Of a stretch of DNA of 14,848 nucleotides, positions 1 to 7,094 are shown piece after piece. The notes under the pieces were generated by a model. That model was not told the origin of the DNA. It ran no database searches and saw only the letters and a list, made by a program, of their open reading frames with translations. Numbering within the stretch: the first letter of the stretch is position 1; every line of letters begins with the position of its first letter. The translations under genes and the position numbers were made by a program. This stretch comes from JBBDNV01 sp040877415. Its GTDB lineage: Bacteria > Planctomycetota > Planctomycetia > Pirellulales > PALSA-1355. The stretch covers positions 1-14,848 of the forward strand of contig JBBDNV010000148.1 of NCBI GenBank assembly GCA_040877415.1, written 5' to 3'.

Positions 1-94
1 GCGTATTCGTTGTCTGGGCTTGAAGACCGTGGGCCAAGGTCAGGGCAAAAACGCCGAACGCGAATTGTGTGATGTTTTTAATCCGGGGTAGCAT
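1..94 (-). CDS. N-terminus of an exported protein, cut by the window edge
   Basis: Reading leftward from an ATG at 94-92, an open frame runs off the window with no stop. The visible 31 residues begin MLPRIKNITQFAFGVFALTL and end in HGLQAQTTNT. That is a good Sec signal peptide: a basic start (R4, K6), a hydrophobic core at about residues 8-21, and a likely signal peptidase I site after LQA, before QTT. Only the export signal is visible, so the function of the mature protein is unknown. No Shine-Dalgarno sequence precedes the ATG. A promoter-like pair at 130-103 would place the transcription start almost on the ATG. The gene is divergent from the P-loop ATPase that starts at 308. Confidence 0.6.
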   Translation of the reverse strand, partial: MLPRIKNITQFAFGVFALTLAHGLQAQTTNT

Positions 95-102
95 AGTACC
101 AT

Positions 103-130
103 ACCATATGCATTGCGGGGGGGCTGTCAA
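103..130 (-). promoter_or_regulatory. sigma-70-like promoter of the left-edge gene
   Basis: On the minus strand TTGACA (130-125) is a perfect -35 box. After 16 bases comes TATGGT (108-103), which matches TATAAT at four of six positions. Transcription would start around 97-95, next to the ATG at 94, leaving essentially no leader. The 16-base spacer contains a C-run and the TGCAT sequence just before the -10. Confidence 0.45.
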
Positions 131-307
131 ATGACGAAATACAGATTTTTCGTCTCTTTTCGGGTGAGGTTGCTGGGTGGGGTTTTTGGAATACATTGAA
201 ACGTTTGACCTAATTCCGGCGGGATCGTTCATTCCTGGGATACATCCAGATTCAGGGGCGGCAGTTGGTCCTTGTGCCGATCGACAGCCGGCGGAGAGGA
301 TCGCCAG

Positions 308-907
308 ATGCGGATCGCGATCTCAGGCTCCCATTCCTTGGGTAAAAGCACCTTGATCGGCGACTGGGTCGAGCGGCATCCCCGCTACACCCGCGAAGAG
401 GAGCCCTACCGGGCCCTGCGGGACTGGTACACGATCGAATTCCGGCAAGCCTCCACCCGGTGGCACAACGGCCTGCAGCTCCACTACAACATCGGCCGGG
501 TCAATCGCTACTCTTCAGGCAGCGACTGCGTGATTTTCGACCGCTGTCCGGTGGACTACCTGGCCTATTCGCAATACACGGCCGACCACGGCACCACGGA
601 CATCAACGATGCCTTTGTGCAAGGGATGGTGCCTGCCGTCCAAGACAGCCTGCGCAGCCTCGATATCCTGGCCTTTATTCCCATGAGTGAAGAGTGGCCG
701 GTCCCCATGGAGGATGACGGCATTCGTCCGATCGACCTTCAATACCGCGACGAGGTGGACGCGATTTTCAAAGCCATCTACCGCGGCAACCGCTACGCCG
801 TGATGCCGGAGCGGAACGGACCCCACTTGGTGGAAATCACCGGATCGAGAGCCGAGCGCGTGGCCAAGCTGGAGCAGGCCATCGCCACCCACTCCTCCGG
901 CCGCTGA
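308..907 (+). CDS. AAA_28/NadR-type P-loop ATPase or small-molecule kinase
   Basis: A 199-residue cytoplasmic P-loop protein. Residues 1-15 (MRIAISGSHSLGKST) form a first beta strand and a Walker A loop (GxxxxGKST, residues 7-15). At residues 75-87 the VIFDRCPVDYLAY segment resembles the DR-x-PxDxLAY motif of the AAA_28 group, which is related to the NadR ribosylnicotinamide-kinase domain and to nucleoside/nucleotide kinases. The length fits a single-domain kinase. Its substrate cannot be read from the sequence. I chose the ATG at 308 rather than an in-frame ATG at 272 because AGAGGA lies 7 bases upstream of 308 and the fold starts directly at this methionine. TTGACC at 205-210 could be a -35 box, but no good -10 follows. 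The gene stands alone and converges on the GH94-like gene. Confidence 0.85.
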   Translation: MRIAISGSHSLGKSTLIGDWVERHPRYTREEEPYRALRDWYTIEFRQASTRWHNGLQLHYNIGRVNRYSSGSDCVIFDRCPVDYLAYSQYTADHGTTDINDAFVQGMVPAVQDSLRSLDILAFIPMSEEWPVPMEDDGIRPIDLQYRDEVDAIFKAIYRGNRYAVMPERNGPHLVEITGSRAERVAKLEQAIATHSSGR

Positions 908-956
908 GGCGTCCAGCCGGCGTCGATGCCCGGCAAAATGTTCGCCTTTCGTCTCC

Positions 957-972
957 TCGGGGCCAACCCCGA
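957..972. other. small hairpin between convergent genes
   Basis: TCGGGG-CCAA-CCCCGA is a perfect 6-bp stem with a 4-base loop in the 95-base gap between the ends of the ATPase gene (907) and the GH94-like gene (1003). It could pause or end transcription from either side. Neither strand has a T-run after it, so it is not a standard intrinsic terminator. Confidence 0.3.
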
Positions 973-1002
973 CCCCGCTATTCGCCCCCGCTGACCGGGA
1001 GA

Positions 1003-4000
1003 TCAAACGCTCCCGAGCAACTTGCCCCGGTCGAGACGGACCTCAACCTGCTTGACGCCGCCGGTTCGGCCGAGGATGGCGCGTGAGGTCTTCCCATCAA
1101 TCTGCCGGGCAGCAACTTCCGACTTGGAGCCGTCTGCCAAGGTGATCTCCACGCCTTCGCCTCCGCCCAAGCGGTAAACAAACGGCGTTTGGCAAAAGGT
1201 GAAGGCCAGGCTGTCCGTCGGGAGACGGATGGTCTGTTCCTTGCCCCGGACGTCGTGGAAGGTGAACCGGCCCGGCGCGGCCTGCAATTCGGCGCGGCGG
1301 AGGAGGGAAGGACGCAGGACGATCTGTCCGTCCTCCAAGAAAATGCCCAATTCCCCTTGGCGGCAGAGGATGTCTTCTTTCACTTGTCCGGTCAGGCCCG
1401 GTTGCTTGGCCCCGGCGTTGGCCGGAGTGTGGGAGTAGGGGTCCATGGGGAAGGCGCCGTATTGTCCGGGCTCCTTCGCGTCGCCCAGTCCGCGACGAAT
1501 GTCATAGTAGGCCGCGGCCAGCGCGCGCCGCAGCGATGCGGGGGCGTTTTCCCGCTCCGCGCGGAAATAAATTTCCTGCGCGGCGAGAAGGAGTTTCGAG
1601 ACCATATGCCAGTAGATGGAGCCCAGTCCTTCGTAGCCGTAAAACGTCCCCGATCTCCCGGTGAACGATTGGTGGTCGAAGAGATCCTCGTAAATGCCTT
1701 CCATCCGCGCGCGCTCGCTCCGCACGAGGGGCGCGTAGGTTTTGTCCGCGGCGAGACGGTCGAGCGCGGCGCCCAGCGCCCGGCCGTTGAGGATGCCGGG
1801 GCGGAAGCGCACCTGGCCGAGGTGGTCCTTTTCGACCAGGTCGCGGTTGTCGTCGGCCAAGAGGCGCGCAAGGAGCCGCGAGCGGCGCACCTCGGCCGCC
1901 GGGATGCCATTGCGCTCGAGGAAACGGGGCAGGCTCCGGTTGGGATAGAGCATGTAGCTGTGCTGGTCGGGGCGATACATCCGGCTGCGCCGCAGGGCAC
2001 GGAACAGGGCGAGCGATTCCCGCGGGGAAAGCAGGCCGCTGCTCAGGATGGCGACTTGTCCCTCGAGCATCTCGTAGAGGTGCCGCACGGTCAGCCGGTT
2101 CTTCCCGGCGAACGCGATCAGATTGTAGGAATGGTAGAGCCCGTCCTTGCGGCGGTTGAGTTGCAGGCTGTGGTCGGTCCAGGCCAGCGCACGGTCGAGA
2201 AAGCGGCGCAGTTCGTCCGCCGGCACGCTGACTTTTTTCGCCGTCAGTCCTTTCCCGTAGACCGCCTCGCGGTAGATTTCCCCGTGGTGTCCGAGGGCCT
2301 CCGTGACCTTGCGCCGGTCGCGCTCGGAAATCGCGCCGGACAAAACTTTCCGGTTCTTTTCCAGGACCGAGGCCATGCCGCGCAGGAAACCGGCGATGTC
2401 GGCCGAAAGGACGAGATTCTTCCGCGGCGATGCGGAGAGCATTCCGCGCAGGAAGGAAAGATACCGGCGGATGTAGGCCAGCGTGACGACCGAGGTGCCT
2501 TGGCCGACCAAAGCGTTGTTGGCGTCGTTCCACTCGGGACGCTGGGTGTTGAGCCAGATGCCGGCGCCCGGGACGAAGTTGGAGAGCTTGGCCAGGAGGG
2601 GAACGAGCAGTTTTTCCGCGAGGTTGGCCCGCACCACGCGGCCTTGTTTGTCCCAGAGCAGCTTGCCCTCGGTCCCGCGGGACCGGGCGCGCGACTGGAT
2701 GGTTTTTTCGAGGGCTTGGTCGAAGACCACAGTGTCTTTCGGGTCGGCGACGAGGCTGCGGTAAGGGCGGATGCGGTAGGGAACGTTCGCGTAGGCGAAG
2801 ATGTCGCGGTCGAGCAGGCCCTCCAGCTCGGCCGGATCGTGCTGCGCGGCGTGCTCGAGGAGCTTCAGCAGGTAGATGATCTGGTGGTCGCCCCAGTAAC
2901 CGATGCAGGCCCACGGGTCATGCGGTTCCGGCACCTCCCAGTCGATGCCCGCGCGCGTGATGCGGTAAGGATTGTAGCCGTCCGCCGTGCTCGCATTGAG
3001 AAAGCGCGCGATCATCCCCGCGGTGAACCCGGGGAAGGATTGGGCCAAGGCCTCCCAATTCTGGAAAATGTCCCGCCAGTTACCCTCGTAATCGAGGACG
3101 CGTCGGCCCGCGGCGTCGCGCGAGGGGATGGTGAAACGGTTCCACGGACGGCTGGGGTCGCCGTGGCGCCGGCTGAAGGTCAGGGGGAGGTATTCGCGGC
3201 ACGCCCTCTCCAGGCACGGGTCGTTCCAGCGGCGCGCGGTCTGCACCACTTCCGGGTAGGTCATGGTCGCCGGGAGCCGGCGCACGCGGCGGGCCCATCG
3301 CCCCGCGGCGGAGGGCACGGCGGCGCGCACGTGCCGGTCGAGATCGTCGCGCGTCACGTTCATCCCGTCGTTAAAAATGCCGCCGCGCATCACATTGCAC
3401 AGCGTGTTGCCGAAATGCCGCGCGGTGCCCATCGGCACCGAGGACACCTGGAGACCGTCCGCGCTGGCCACGATGCGGCGCAATTCCGCCGTGCCCTCGG
3501 CAATGTCCTGCCGCACGGCACGCTCGAACTTGGCCGGATTTTTCAGCTGGGTGCGCAGCCGGACGACGTCCGCCGCGCTCTGCGCCACATCCGCCCCGAT
3601 CATCCAACCCGTCTCTTTGCCCGGGGCGAGCGTGGCGCGGGCGGACAAAAAGTAGGCGCCGCGGCGGCCGCAGACGTCGGTCTCGGGGCGCGGTTTTCCG
3701 CCGGCGCGGAAGGCGTCAAGTTGCCCGTCGGAAAGGAGGATCTGCCCCGCGCCCGGGGCGACCGACCACGCCACGGTGGTGGAGAGGGCCTCGGCGGGCT
3801 CGGGCCGGTCGGCCGGCACCGCGCTGAGACGGAAGAGCGCGAGCGGGGTGCCCGGCACCAGTTCGCTCCGTTTGTAGGCGTCGAGCAAGGTGCTGAAGCG
3901 CAGCTGGAAGTCGCTCCCCGTGCCCGAGGGCAGGATGTTCTGGATGCCGTCGAGGAAATCCGCGCTCAGGGACGTCCGCCCGGTGTTCTTCAGCCGGCAC

Positions 4001-4479
4001 CGGCGCACCCATCCGAACTTCCGGCTGTTCTCCCAGCCCGCGAGGAAGGAGAGACCGAGATCCTCGTTGTGCTCTTCTAAGACAACACGGTTGCCGCAGA
4101 TGTTTTTCGCGATGCTGCGGCTGACGCGGAAGCGGCCCTCGCTCCGTGCGGAGAAAGGTTCCCAGAGGAATTCTTTGCCGCCCCGGCGCACCCGGAGGAT
4201 CGTTTTTCCGCCGCTCGACTCGGCATGGTCGCGCAGTTTGTCGTCCGTGTAGTAGGGGAAAAGCGCGTGATCCGCATCCCGCCGTCCCGCCGTGATTCCC
4301 CCGTGGCTGGAAAGGAACATCCAATGGTCCTCCGCGCTGACCACCGAGAGAAAAAACGGGGGCATCCGGTCGTAGTTGCCGATGCGGTAAAATTGCTCCC
4401 CGTCGAACTCGATAAACTCCCCGGCGGGTTGGCGGGTGGAGGTCGTTGACGTTTTTTTTGCGGTGGCTTGTCCTTTCAC
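1003..4479 (-). CDS. large six-hairpin (alpha/alpha)6 carbohydrate-active protein, GH94/cellobiose-phosphorylase-like
   Basis: A 1158-residue protein with no signal peptide, so probably cytoplasmic. The N-terminal third (about 40-330) looks like a beta-sandwich, as in cellobiose-phosphorylase-like proteins. The middle (about 340-1030) is helical and fits an (alpha/alpha)6 barrel. The C-terminus (about 1060-1158) is beta-rich again. Conserved-looking blocks are YEGNWRDIFQNWEAL (464-478), HDPWACIGYWGDHQ (520-533), RPEWNDANNALVG (647-659), FYGYEGLGSIYWHM (near 990) and PGLTGQVKEDIL (near 1070). WND at 650-652 recalls the DWND motif that carries the catalytic acid in GH94 phosphorylases, making D652 a candidate. 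The protein is longer than typical GH94 enzymes (about 800 residues). Substrate, and phosphorolysis versus hydrolysis, are open. The start is GTG, with no clear Shine-Dalgarno; an in-frame TGA and no other start lie between it and residue 39. It appears monocistronic. Confidence 0.8.
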   Translation of the reverse strand: MKGQATAKKTSTTSTRQPAGEFIEFDGEQFYRIGNYDRMPPFFLSVVSAEDHWMFLSSHGGITAGRRDADHALFPYYTDDKLRDHAESSGGKTILRVRRGGKEFLWEPFSARSEGRFRVSRSIAKNICGNRVVLEEHNEDLGLSFLAGWENSRKFGWVRRCRLKNTGRTSLSADFLDGIQNILPSGTGSDFQLRFSTLLDAYKRSELVPGTPLALFRLSAVPADRPEPAEALSTTVAWSVAPGAGQILLSDGQLDAFRAGGKPRPETDVCGRRGAYFLSARATLAPGKETGWMIGADVAQSAADVVRLRTQLKNPAKFERAVRQDIAEGTAELRRIVASADGLQVSSVPMGTARHFGNTLCNVMRGGIFNDGMNVTRDDLDRHVRAAVPSAAGRWARRVRRLPATMTYPEVVQTARRWNDPCLERACREYLPLTFSRRHGDPSRPWNRFTIPSRDAAGRRVLDYEGNWRDIFQNWEALAQSFPGFTAGMIARFLNASTADGYNPYRITRAGIDWEVPEPHDPWACIGYWGDHQIIYLLKLLEHAAQHDPAELEGLLDRDIFAYANVPYRIRPYRSLVADPKDTVVFDQALEKTIQSRARSRGTEGKLLWDKQGRVVRANLAEKLLVPLLAKLSNFVPGAGIWLNTQRPEWNDANNALVGQGTSVVTLAYIRRYLSFLRGMLSASPRKNLVLSADIAGFLRGMASVLEKNRKVLSGAISERDRRKVTEALGHHGEIYREAVYGKGLTAKKVSVPADELRRFLDRALAWTDHSLQLNRRKDGLYHSYNLIAFAGKNRLTVRHLYEMLEGQVAILSSGLLSPRESLALFRALRRSRMYRPDQHSYMLYPNRSLPRFLERNGIPAAEVRRSRLLARLLADDNRDLVEKDHLGQVRFRPGILNGRALGAALDRLAADKTYAPLVRSERARMEGIYEDLFDHQSFTGRSGTFYGYEGLGSIYWHMVSKLLLAAQEIYFRAERENAPASLRRALAAAYYDIRRGLGDAKEPGQYGAFPMDPYSHTPANAGAKQPGLTGQVKEDILCRQGELGIFLEDGQIVLRPSLLRRAELQAAPGRFTFHDVRGKEQTIRLPTDSLAFTFCQTPFVYRLGGGEGVEITLADGSKSEVAARQIDGKTSRAILGRTGGVKQVEVRLDRGKLLGSV

Positions 4480-5208
4480 GGGGCGGGCACGCTACAGGAC
4501 GATCCTGGTTTTAGAAAGCGGGAAGGCTTGCCGTCTTGGACTCCCTTCCGCTTTTCCCTTGGGCTGCCGCGAGTAAGCCGGAACTATTCAGAAGTTTTTG
4601 ACCACAGCGGAGGCTTGGCGACGCAGCCCGTAGGCAAATCGCACCGATGACACGAATAAAAGAGAAGACGGTTCGCAGAGAGGCTGTCCGGATCACCTCA
4701 CCATTTGGTGACCCCGCGCCTCACATCCTCAACGCCGCAGTTCCTTCTGAAAGCCATTCGTCTCCCGACTAACTCGAATTGCGGAGCGAGCCCCGACTTG
4801 CATGCCAACCCCGAACCGTGCGGCCCATGGTTCATGGCAGGGCGGGGCCTCCGGACCCGCCGCGCACCCGCAGCGGCGCGCCGGGGACGTCGCGCCGTAC
4901 CTTGTGGCTTTTCAACCGCCAGTTACTCCCGGCACACACCCGCCGCGCGCGGGTTCGGGGACTTGGGGCCGTGTCGCCAAGCCTCCCCTGTGAAATCGGT
5001 GTAATTTGCCCAGAGGCTGTCTCTACGTTGCTCCGGCGGTGGTTCAATTGCATCGTCCCAGCTAAGGGGAAAACAAACGGCCCGACCTCTGCTCCGCTCA
5101 GCGCTATCGGGGCAGAGTTTTTGGCGGGTCGATACGAGATCATTTGCTCATATTGGACCGGTCCGGATTTCAAGGGTAGCTTACGCGAGACCAGCGCTGC
5201 GAGCGGTC
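4480..5208. other. gene-free stretch with repeat-like segments
   Basis: I see no convincing gene here. The open frames lack recognisable domains and plausible translation starts. The stretch looks like a mosaic of intergenic repeats. It includes hairpin-forming segments at 4495-4507 and 4515-4554, an A/C-rich piece ending CCGATGACACGAATAAAAG (about 4643-4661), and a block (4777-4789) shared with the repeat island at 14531-14543. A very GC-rich run at about 4838-4965 contains GGCGCG/CGCGCC and similar short inverted pairs. The base composition changes abruptly along it. The promoter of the 5340 gene begins near 5209. Confidence 0.6.
4495..4554. repeat. two hairpins just upstream of the GH94-like start
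   Basis: CAGGA-cga-TCCTG (4495-4507) is a perfect 5-bp stem centred about 22 bases upstream of the GTG start at 4479. Further out, 4515-4526 pairs with 4544-4554 over 11 bp with one bulged G and a 17-base loop. They lie where a promoter or operator for the minus-strand gene is expected, but no clear -35/-10 pair is visible. Operator, attenuator or repeat remnant are all possible. Confidence 0.3.
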
Positions 5209-5281
5209 AAAAGATTTTTTGCCCCGAATGATTTTTGTGGTTGATGAGGGCAGTGGTGAAGTTTGGATGCGCCTAGTCGGC
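5209..5281 (+). promoter_or_regulatory. promoter region of PEP-CTERM gene 1, conserved with gene 2
   Basis: TTGATG (5241-5246), 16 bases, then TTGGAT (5263-5268) gives a -35/-10 pair. An A/T-rich stretch at 5209-5236 precedes it, like an UP element. GGATGCGCCTAG covers the -10 and the expected start of transcription. The 73 bases align without gaps to 6159-6231 upstream of the next gene, with about 45 identities by hand count. The conserved core is followed by a leader of about 58 bases to the ATG at 5340. Confidence 0.55.
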
Positions 5282-5339
5282 ATGCGATATAGCGCTGCCA
5301 AACCAGATCACACAAATCAACCCCCAAACACTAACATCC

Positions 5340-6032
5340 ATGAAAAAACTCCTCATCATCATTGCGGTCGCGGTCACCGGCGCCACCGGTGCATCAGCCC
5401 AAATCTTCAAAACCATCAACAGCTCGGAAATGAACACTGGCTACATGAATGTTTTCGAACTCGATGGAACCACTTTTGTCTTGGGCTCGGGCTGGGGCAT
5501 CGGTGACCTCAATTCAACGTATAACTCAGCTTCCAGCGTGACAATGAGCCCGAACACAATCGGCGATCCCAATTCCTTTTGGTACACGCCGAGCGGTCAA
5601 GTTGGTGCTCTGGGTAACAAAATCATGGAAGGGAATCTCTACGGTCAGCAAACCGGAACCTATGCCGGACAGACGGTGACTTTCGCCGGCTCGGTAACTT
5701 CTTTCAGCTTGTCCACCAACGCGGCGGGCATTCCCTACCAACTAACGGCCTTCATCCGCGATTTTGCGCCGGATTTTTCAAGCTTCGCCACCAGCACTCA
5801 AGCTATCACTTCGACCGGCGATTTCTCCATCAATTTGGCCGCTATCAGTGATCCGGCGCGCCATGTGCAGTGGGGTCTGCAGATCAAGGGGCCGAATATT
5901 TGGCCGACCGACTCTGCGCAACTCGGAGTTGCCGGCAGCGCGACCGTCGTTCCGGAACCCTCGACCTACGCACTGCTCGCCTTGGGCGCTGCGGGTCTTG
6001 GTGGCCACCTCGTCCGCCGTCGCCGTCGCTAA
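5340..6032 (+). CDS. PEP-CTERM sorted secreted protein 1
   Basis: A 230-residue exported protein. Residues 1-20 (MKKLLIIIAVAVTGATGASA) are a Sec signal peptide with an ASA cleavage site before Q21. The mature part (21-200) is rich in Ser, Thr, Asn and Gly and low in Cys, as expected of a beta-sandwich surface protein. I recognise no named domain. The C-terminus is a textbook PEP-CTERM signal: VPEPSTYALLALGAAGLGG, then HLVRRRRR. This class is processed by an exosortase encoded elsewhere and typically ends in the envelope, biofilm matrix or extracellular polysaccharide. The ATG follows ACATCC without a Shine-Dalgarno. The gene is less GC-rich than its enzyme neighbours. It has its own promoter-like region and its own terminator, so it is probably transcribed alone. 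Confidence 0.9.
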   Translation: MKKLLIIIAVAVTGATGASAQIFKTINSSEMNTGYMNVFELDGTTFVLGSGWGIGDLNSTYNSASSVTMSPNTIGDPNSFWYTPSGQVGALGNKIMEGNLYGQQTGTYAGQTVTFAGSVTSFSLSTNAAGIPYQLTAFIRDFAPDFSSFATSTQAITSTGDFSINLAAISDPARHVQWGLQIKGPNIWPTDSAQLGVAGSATVVPEPSTYALLALGAAGLGGHLVRRRRR

Positions 6033-6055
6033 GGGCGGTCTTACCTAAACTTCAG

Positions 6056-6087
6056 AAAACCCGGTCCTGTGAGGGACCGGGTTTTTT
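6056..6087 (+). terminator. intrinsic terminator of PEP-CTERM gene 1
   Basis: AAAACCCGGTCC (6056-6067), loop TGTGAG, GGACCGGGTTTT (6074-6085), then more T. This is a perfect 12-bp stem including the A/T flanks, with a T-run at 6082-6087. It begins 23 bases after the stop codon. The GC part of the stem is the same as in the terminator at 7095-7124. Confidence 0.88.
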
Positions 6088-6158
6088 CTGGTCAACATCA
6101 TGCTCCCCCGCAAAAACTCAACGTAATTTACTCGGAGCAAGGTCGGCGGTCGAATGGT

Positions 6159-6231
6159 AAAATATTTTTCCCGGGAAAGGTTTTTTTCGTTTGACAGGCC
6201 AAGCCGTAGTTTTAGGATGCACCTAGATGGC
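6159..6231 (+). promoter_or_regulatory. promoter region of PEP-CTERM gene 2, conserved with gene 1
   Basis: TTGACA (6191-6196), 16 bases, then TAGGAT (6213-6218): a perfect -35 and a four-of-six -10. A/T-rich runs at 6159-6188 precede it. GGATGCACCTAG spans the -10 and likely +1 region. The leader to the ATG at 6295 is 63 bases and resembles that of gene 1: both contain AG(C/T)GCTG, a CCCCAAA run and end in ATCC before ATGAAA. Confidence 0.6.
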
Positions 6232-6294
6232 TCGACCCACAAGTGCTGGCCAAGACCGTCTTCAAAGACAAGCAATCCCCAAAAATAAAAATCC

Positions 6295-6915
6295 ATGAAA
6301 ATTAAAATCCTCACCCTCACTCTCGCTGCGCTTGGCTGTCTCGCGCTTCCGGCCAGCGCGCTTATTCTGATCCCCAATGGCAACTTTGAAAATGGTGACG
6401 CCAACTGGGTCGACGCCGCTGGCGGCGGGACCACCACCTTCTCCTACCCAACGACAGGAGGCAGCGGCGGTGGCGGCTATGGACAAATCGTCAATGCAGG
6501 CGGGTGGGCTGTTCTTGTCAGCCCGCCCGAAACTGGTGCTTCTGGAGCCGGTTGGCCGATTGCAACTATCGGCATCACCGCCGGAGTTACAAACACCTTC
6601 TCCATTGATCTCAAAACTTTTTCTGGGATCAATAATGGCGGAATGAAGGTCGAGGCCTGGGGCGGCAATTCTCTTGTCGGCAACAGCGGCGATGTGAGAC
6701 CAACCGGTGCTGCCTTCACAGATTGGACGACCTTCACATTCGACTACCTCGTTCCGGCCAACGCCGACAAAATGATTTTTGTGCCGCTCTGGGGCGGGGA
6801 TTCGACGGTTGGTGTCGACAACGTCGGTGTGGTTCCGGAACCCTCCACCTACGCCCTGCTCGCCTTGGGCGCTGCTGGCCTCGGTGGCCACCTCATCCGC
6901 CGTCGCCGCCGCTAA
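6295..6915 (+). CDS. PEP-CTERM sorted secreted protein 2, jelly-roll-like
   Basis: A 206-residue exported protein. Residues 1-22 (MKIKILTLTLAALGCLALPA, then SA) form a Sec signal peptide. The mature part starts LILIPNGNFENGDANWVD; an NG-F-NG-W opening (residues 28-38) is common in CBM4/9-like and DUF642-like jelly-roll domains, so a carbohydrate-binding beta-sandwich is plausible. The domain ends in VDNVGVVPEPS, the usual junction to the sorting tail. The PEP-CTERM tail (180-206) has the same residues as that of protein 1 except for one V-to-I change. Their middles are not obviously similar. No Shine-Dalgarno is visible. The terminator expected after it lies beyond the assembly gap, at 7095-7124. 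Confidence 0.9.
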   Translation: MKIKILTLTLAALGCLALPASALILIPNGNFENGDANWVDAAGGGTTTFSYPTTGGSGGGGYGQIVNAGGWAVLVSPPETGASGAGWPIATIGITAGVTNTFSIDLKTFSGINNGGMKVEAWGGNSLVGNSGDVRPTGAAFTDWTTFTFDYLVPANADKMIFVPLWGGDSTVGVDNVGVVPEPSTYALLALGAAGLGGHLIRRRRR

Positions 6916-6933
6916 GGCCAAGCTTCAGCAGTT
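6880..6933 (+). repeat. 54-base sequence repeated on the other side of the gap (left copy)
   Basis: The last 54 bases before the N-run encode LGGHLIRRRRR, the stop codon and 18 bases of 3' sequence. They are identical, base for base, to 7034-7087. The left contig therefore ends in the sequence with which the right contig begins. Confidence 0.97.
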
Positions 6934-7033
6934 NNNNNNNNNNNNNNNNNNNNNNNNNNNNNNNNNNNNNNNNNNNNNNNNNNNNNNNNNNNNNNNNNNN
7001 NNNNNNNNNNNNNNNNNNNNNNNNNNNNNNNNN
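6934..7033. other. assembly gap of exactly 100 N
   Basis: There are exactly 100 undetermined bases, the conventional placeholder for a gap of unknown size. Its true length may be negative (the two sides overlap), zero, or large enough to hide one or more further PEP-CTERM genes. Confidence 0.99.
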
Positions 7034-7087
7034 CTCGGTGGCCACCTCATCCGCCGTCGCCGCCGCTAAGGCCAAGCTTCAGCAGTT
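7034..7087 (+). repeat. 54-base repeat (right copy), holding the end of a PEP-CTERM frame
   Basis: This is identical to 6880-6933. Bases 7034-7069 encode LGGHLIRRRRR and a TAA stop, the last residues of a PEP-CTERM protein with no visible beginning. Either it is the same gene end as 6880-6915, duplicated only by the scaffolding, or it is the 3' end of a further paralogue hidden in the gap. Confidence 0.95.
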
Positions 7088-7094
7088 TTCAACC

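Noticed and set aside
1189..4080. A 963-codon open frame on the plus strand
   Set aside because: It is antisense to the GH94-like gene. Its product is low-complexity, rich in Gly, Arg, Val and Glu, without domains, as expected from the complement of a GC-rich gene.
4705..5231. Overlapping open frames of 99-150 codons in the gene-free stretch
   Set aside because: They have no ribosome binding site, no known domain and a Pro/Arg-rich composition shifting along the frame. They fit translated repeats.
7034..7069. A separate truncated PEP-CTERM gene right of the gap
   Set aside because: The sequence is identical to the end of the gene at 6295-6915 and may be the same DNA duplicated by scaffolding; it is recorded as a repeat instead.
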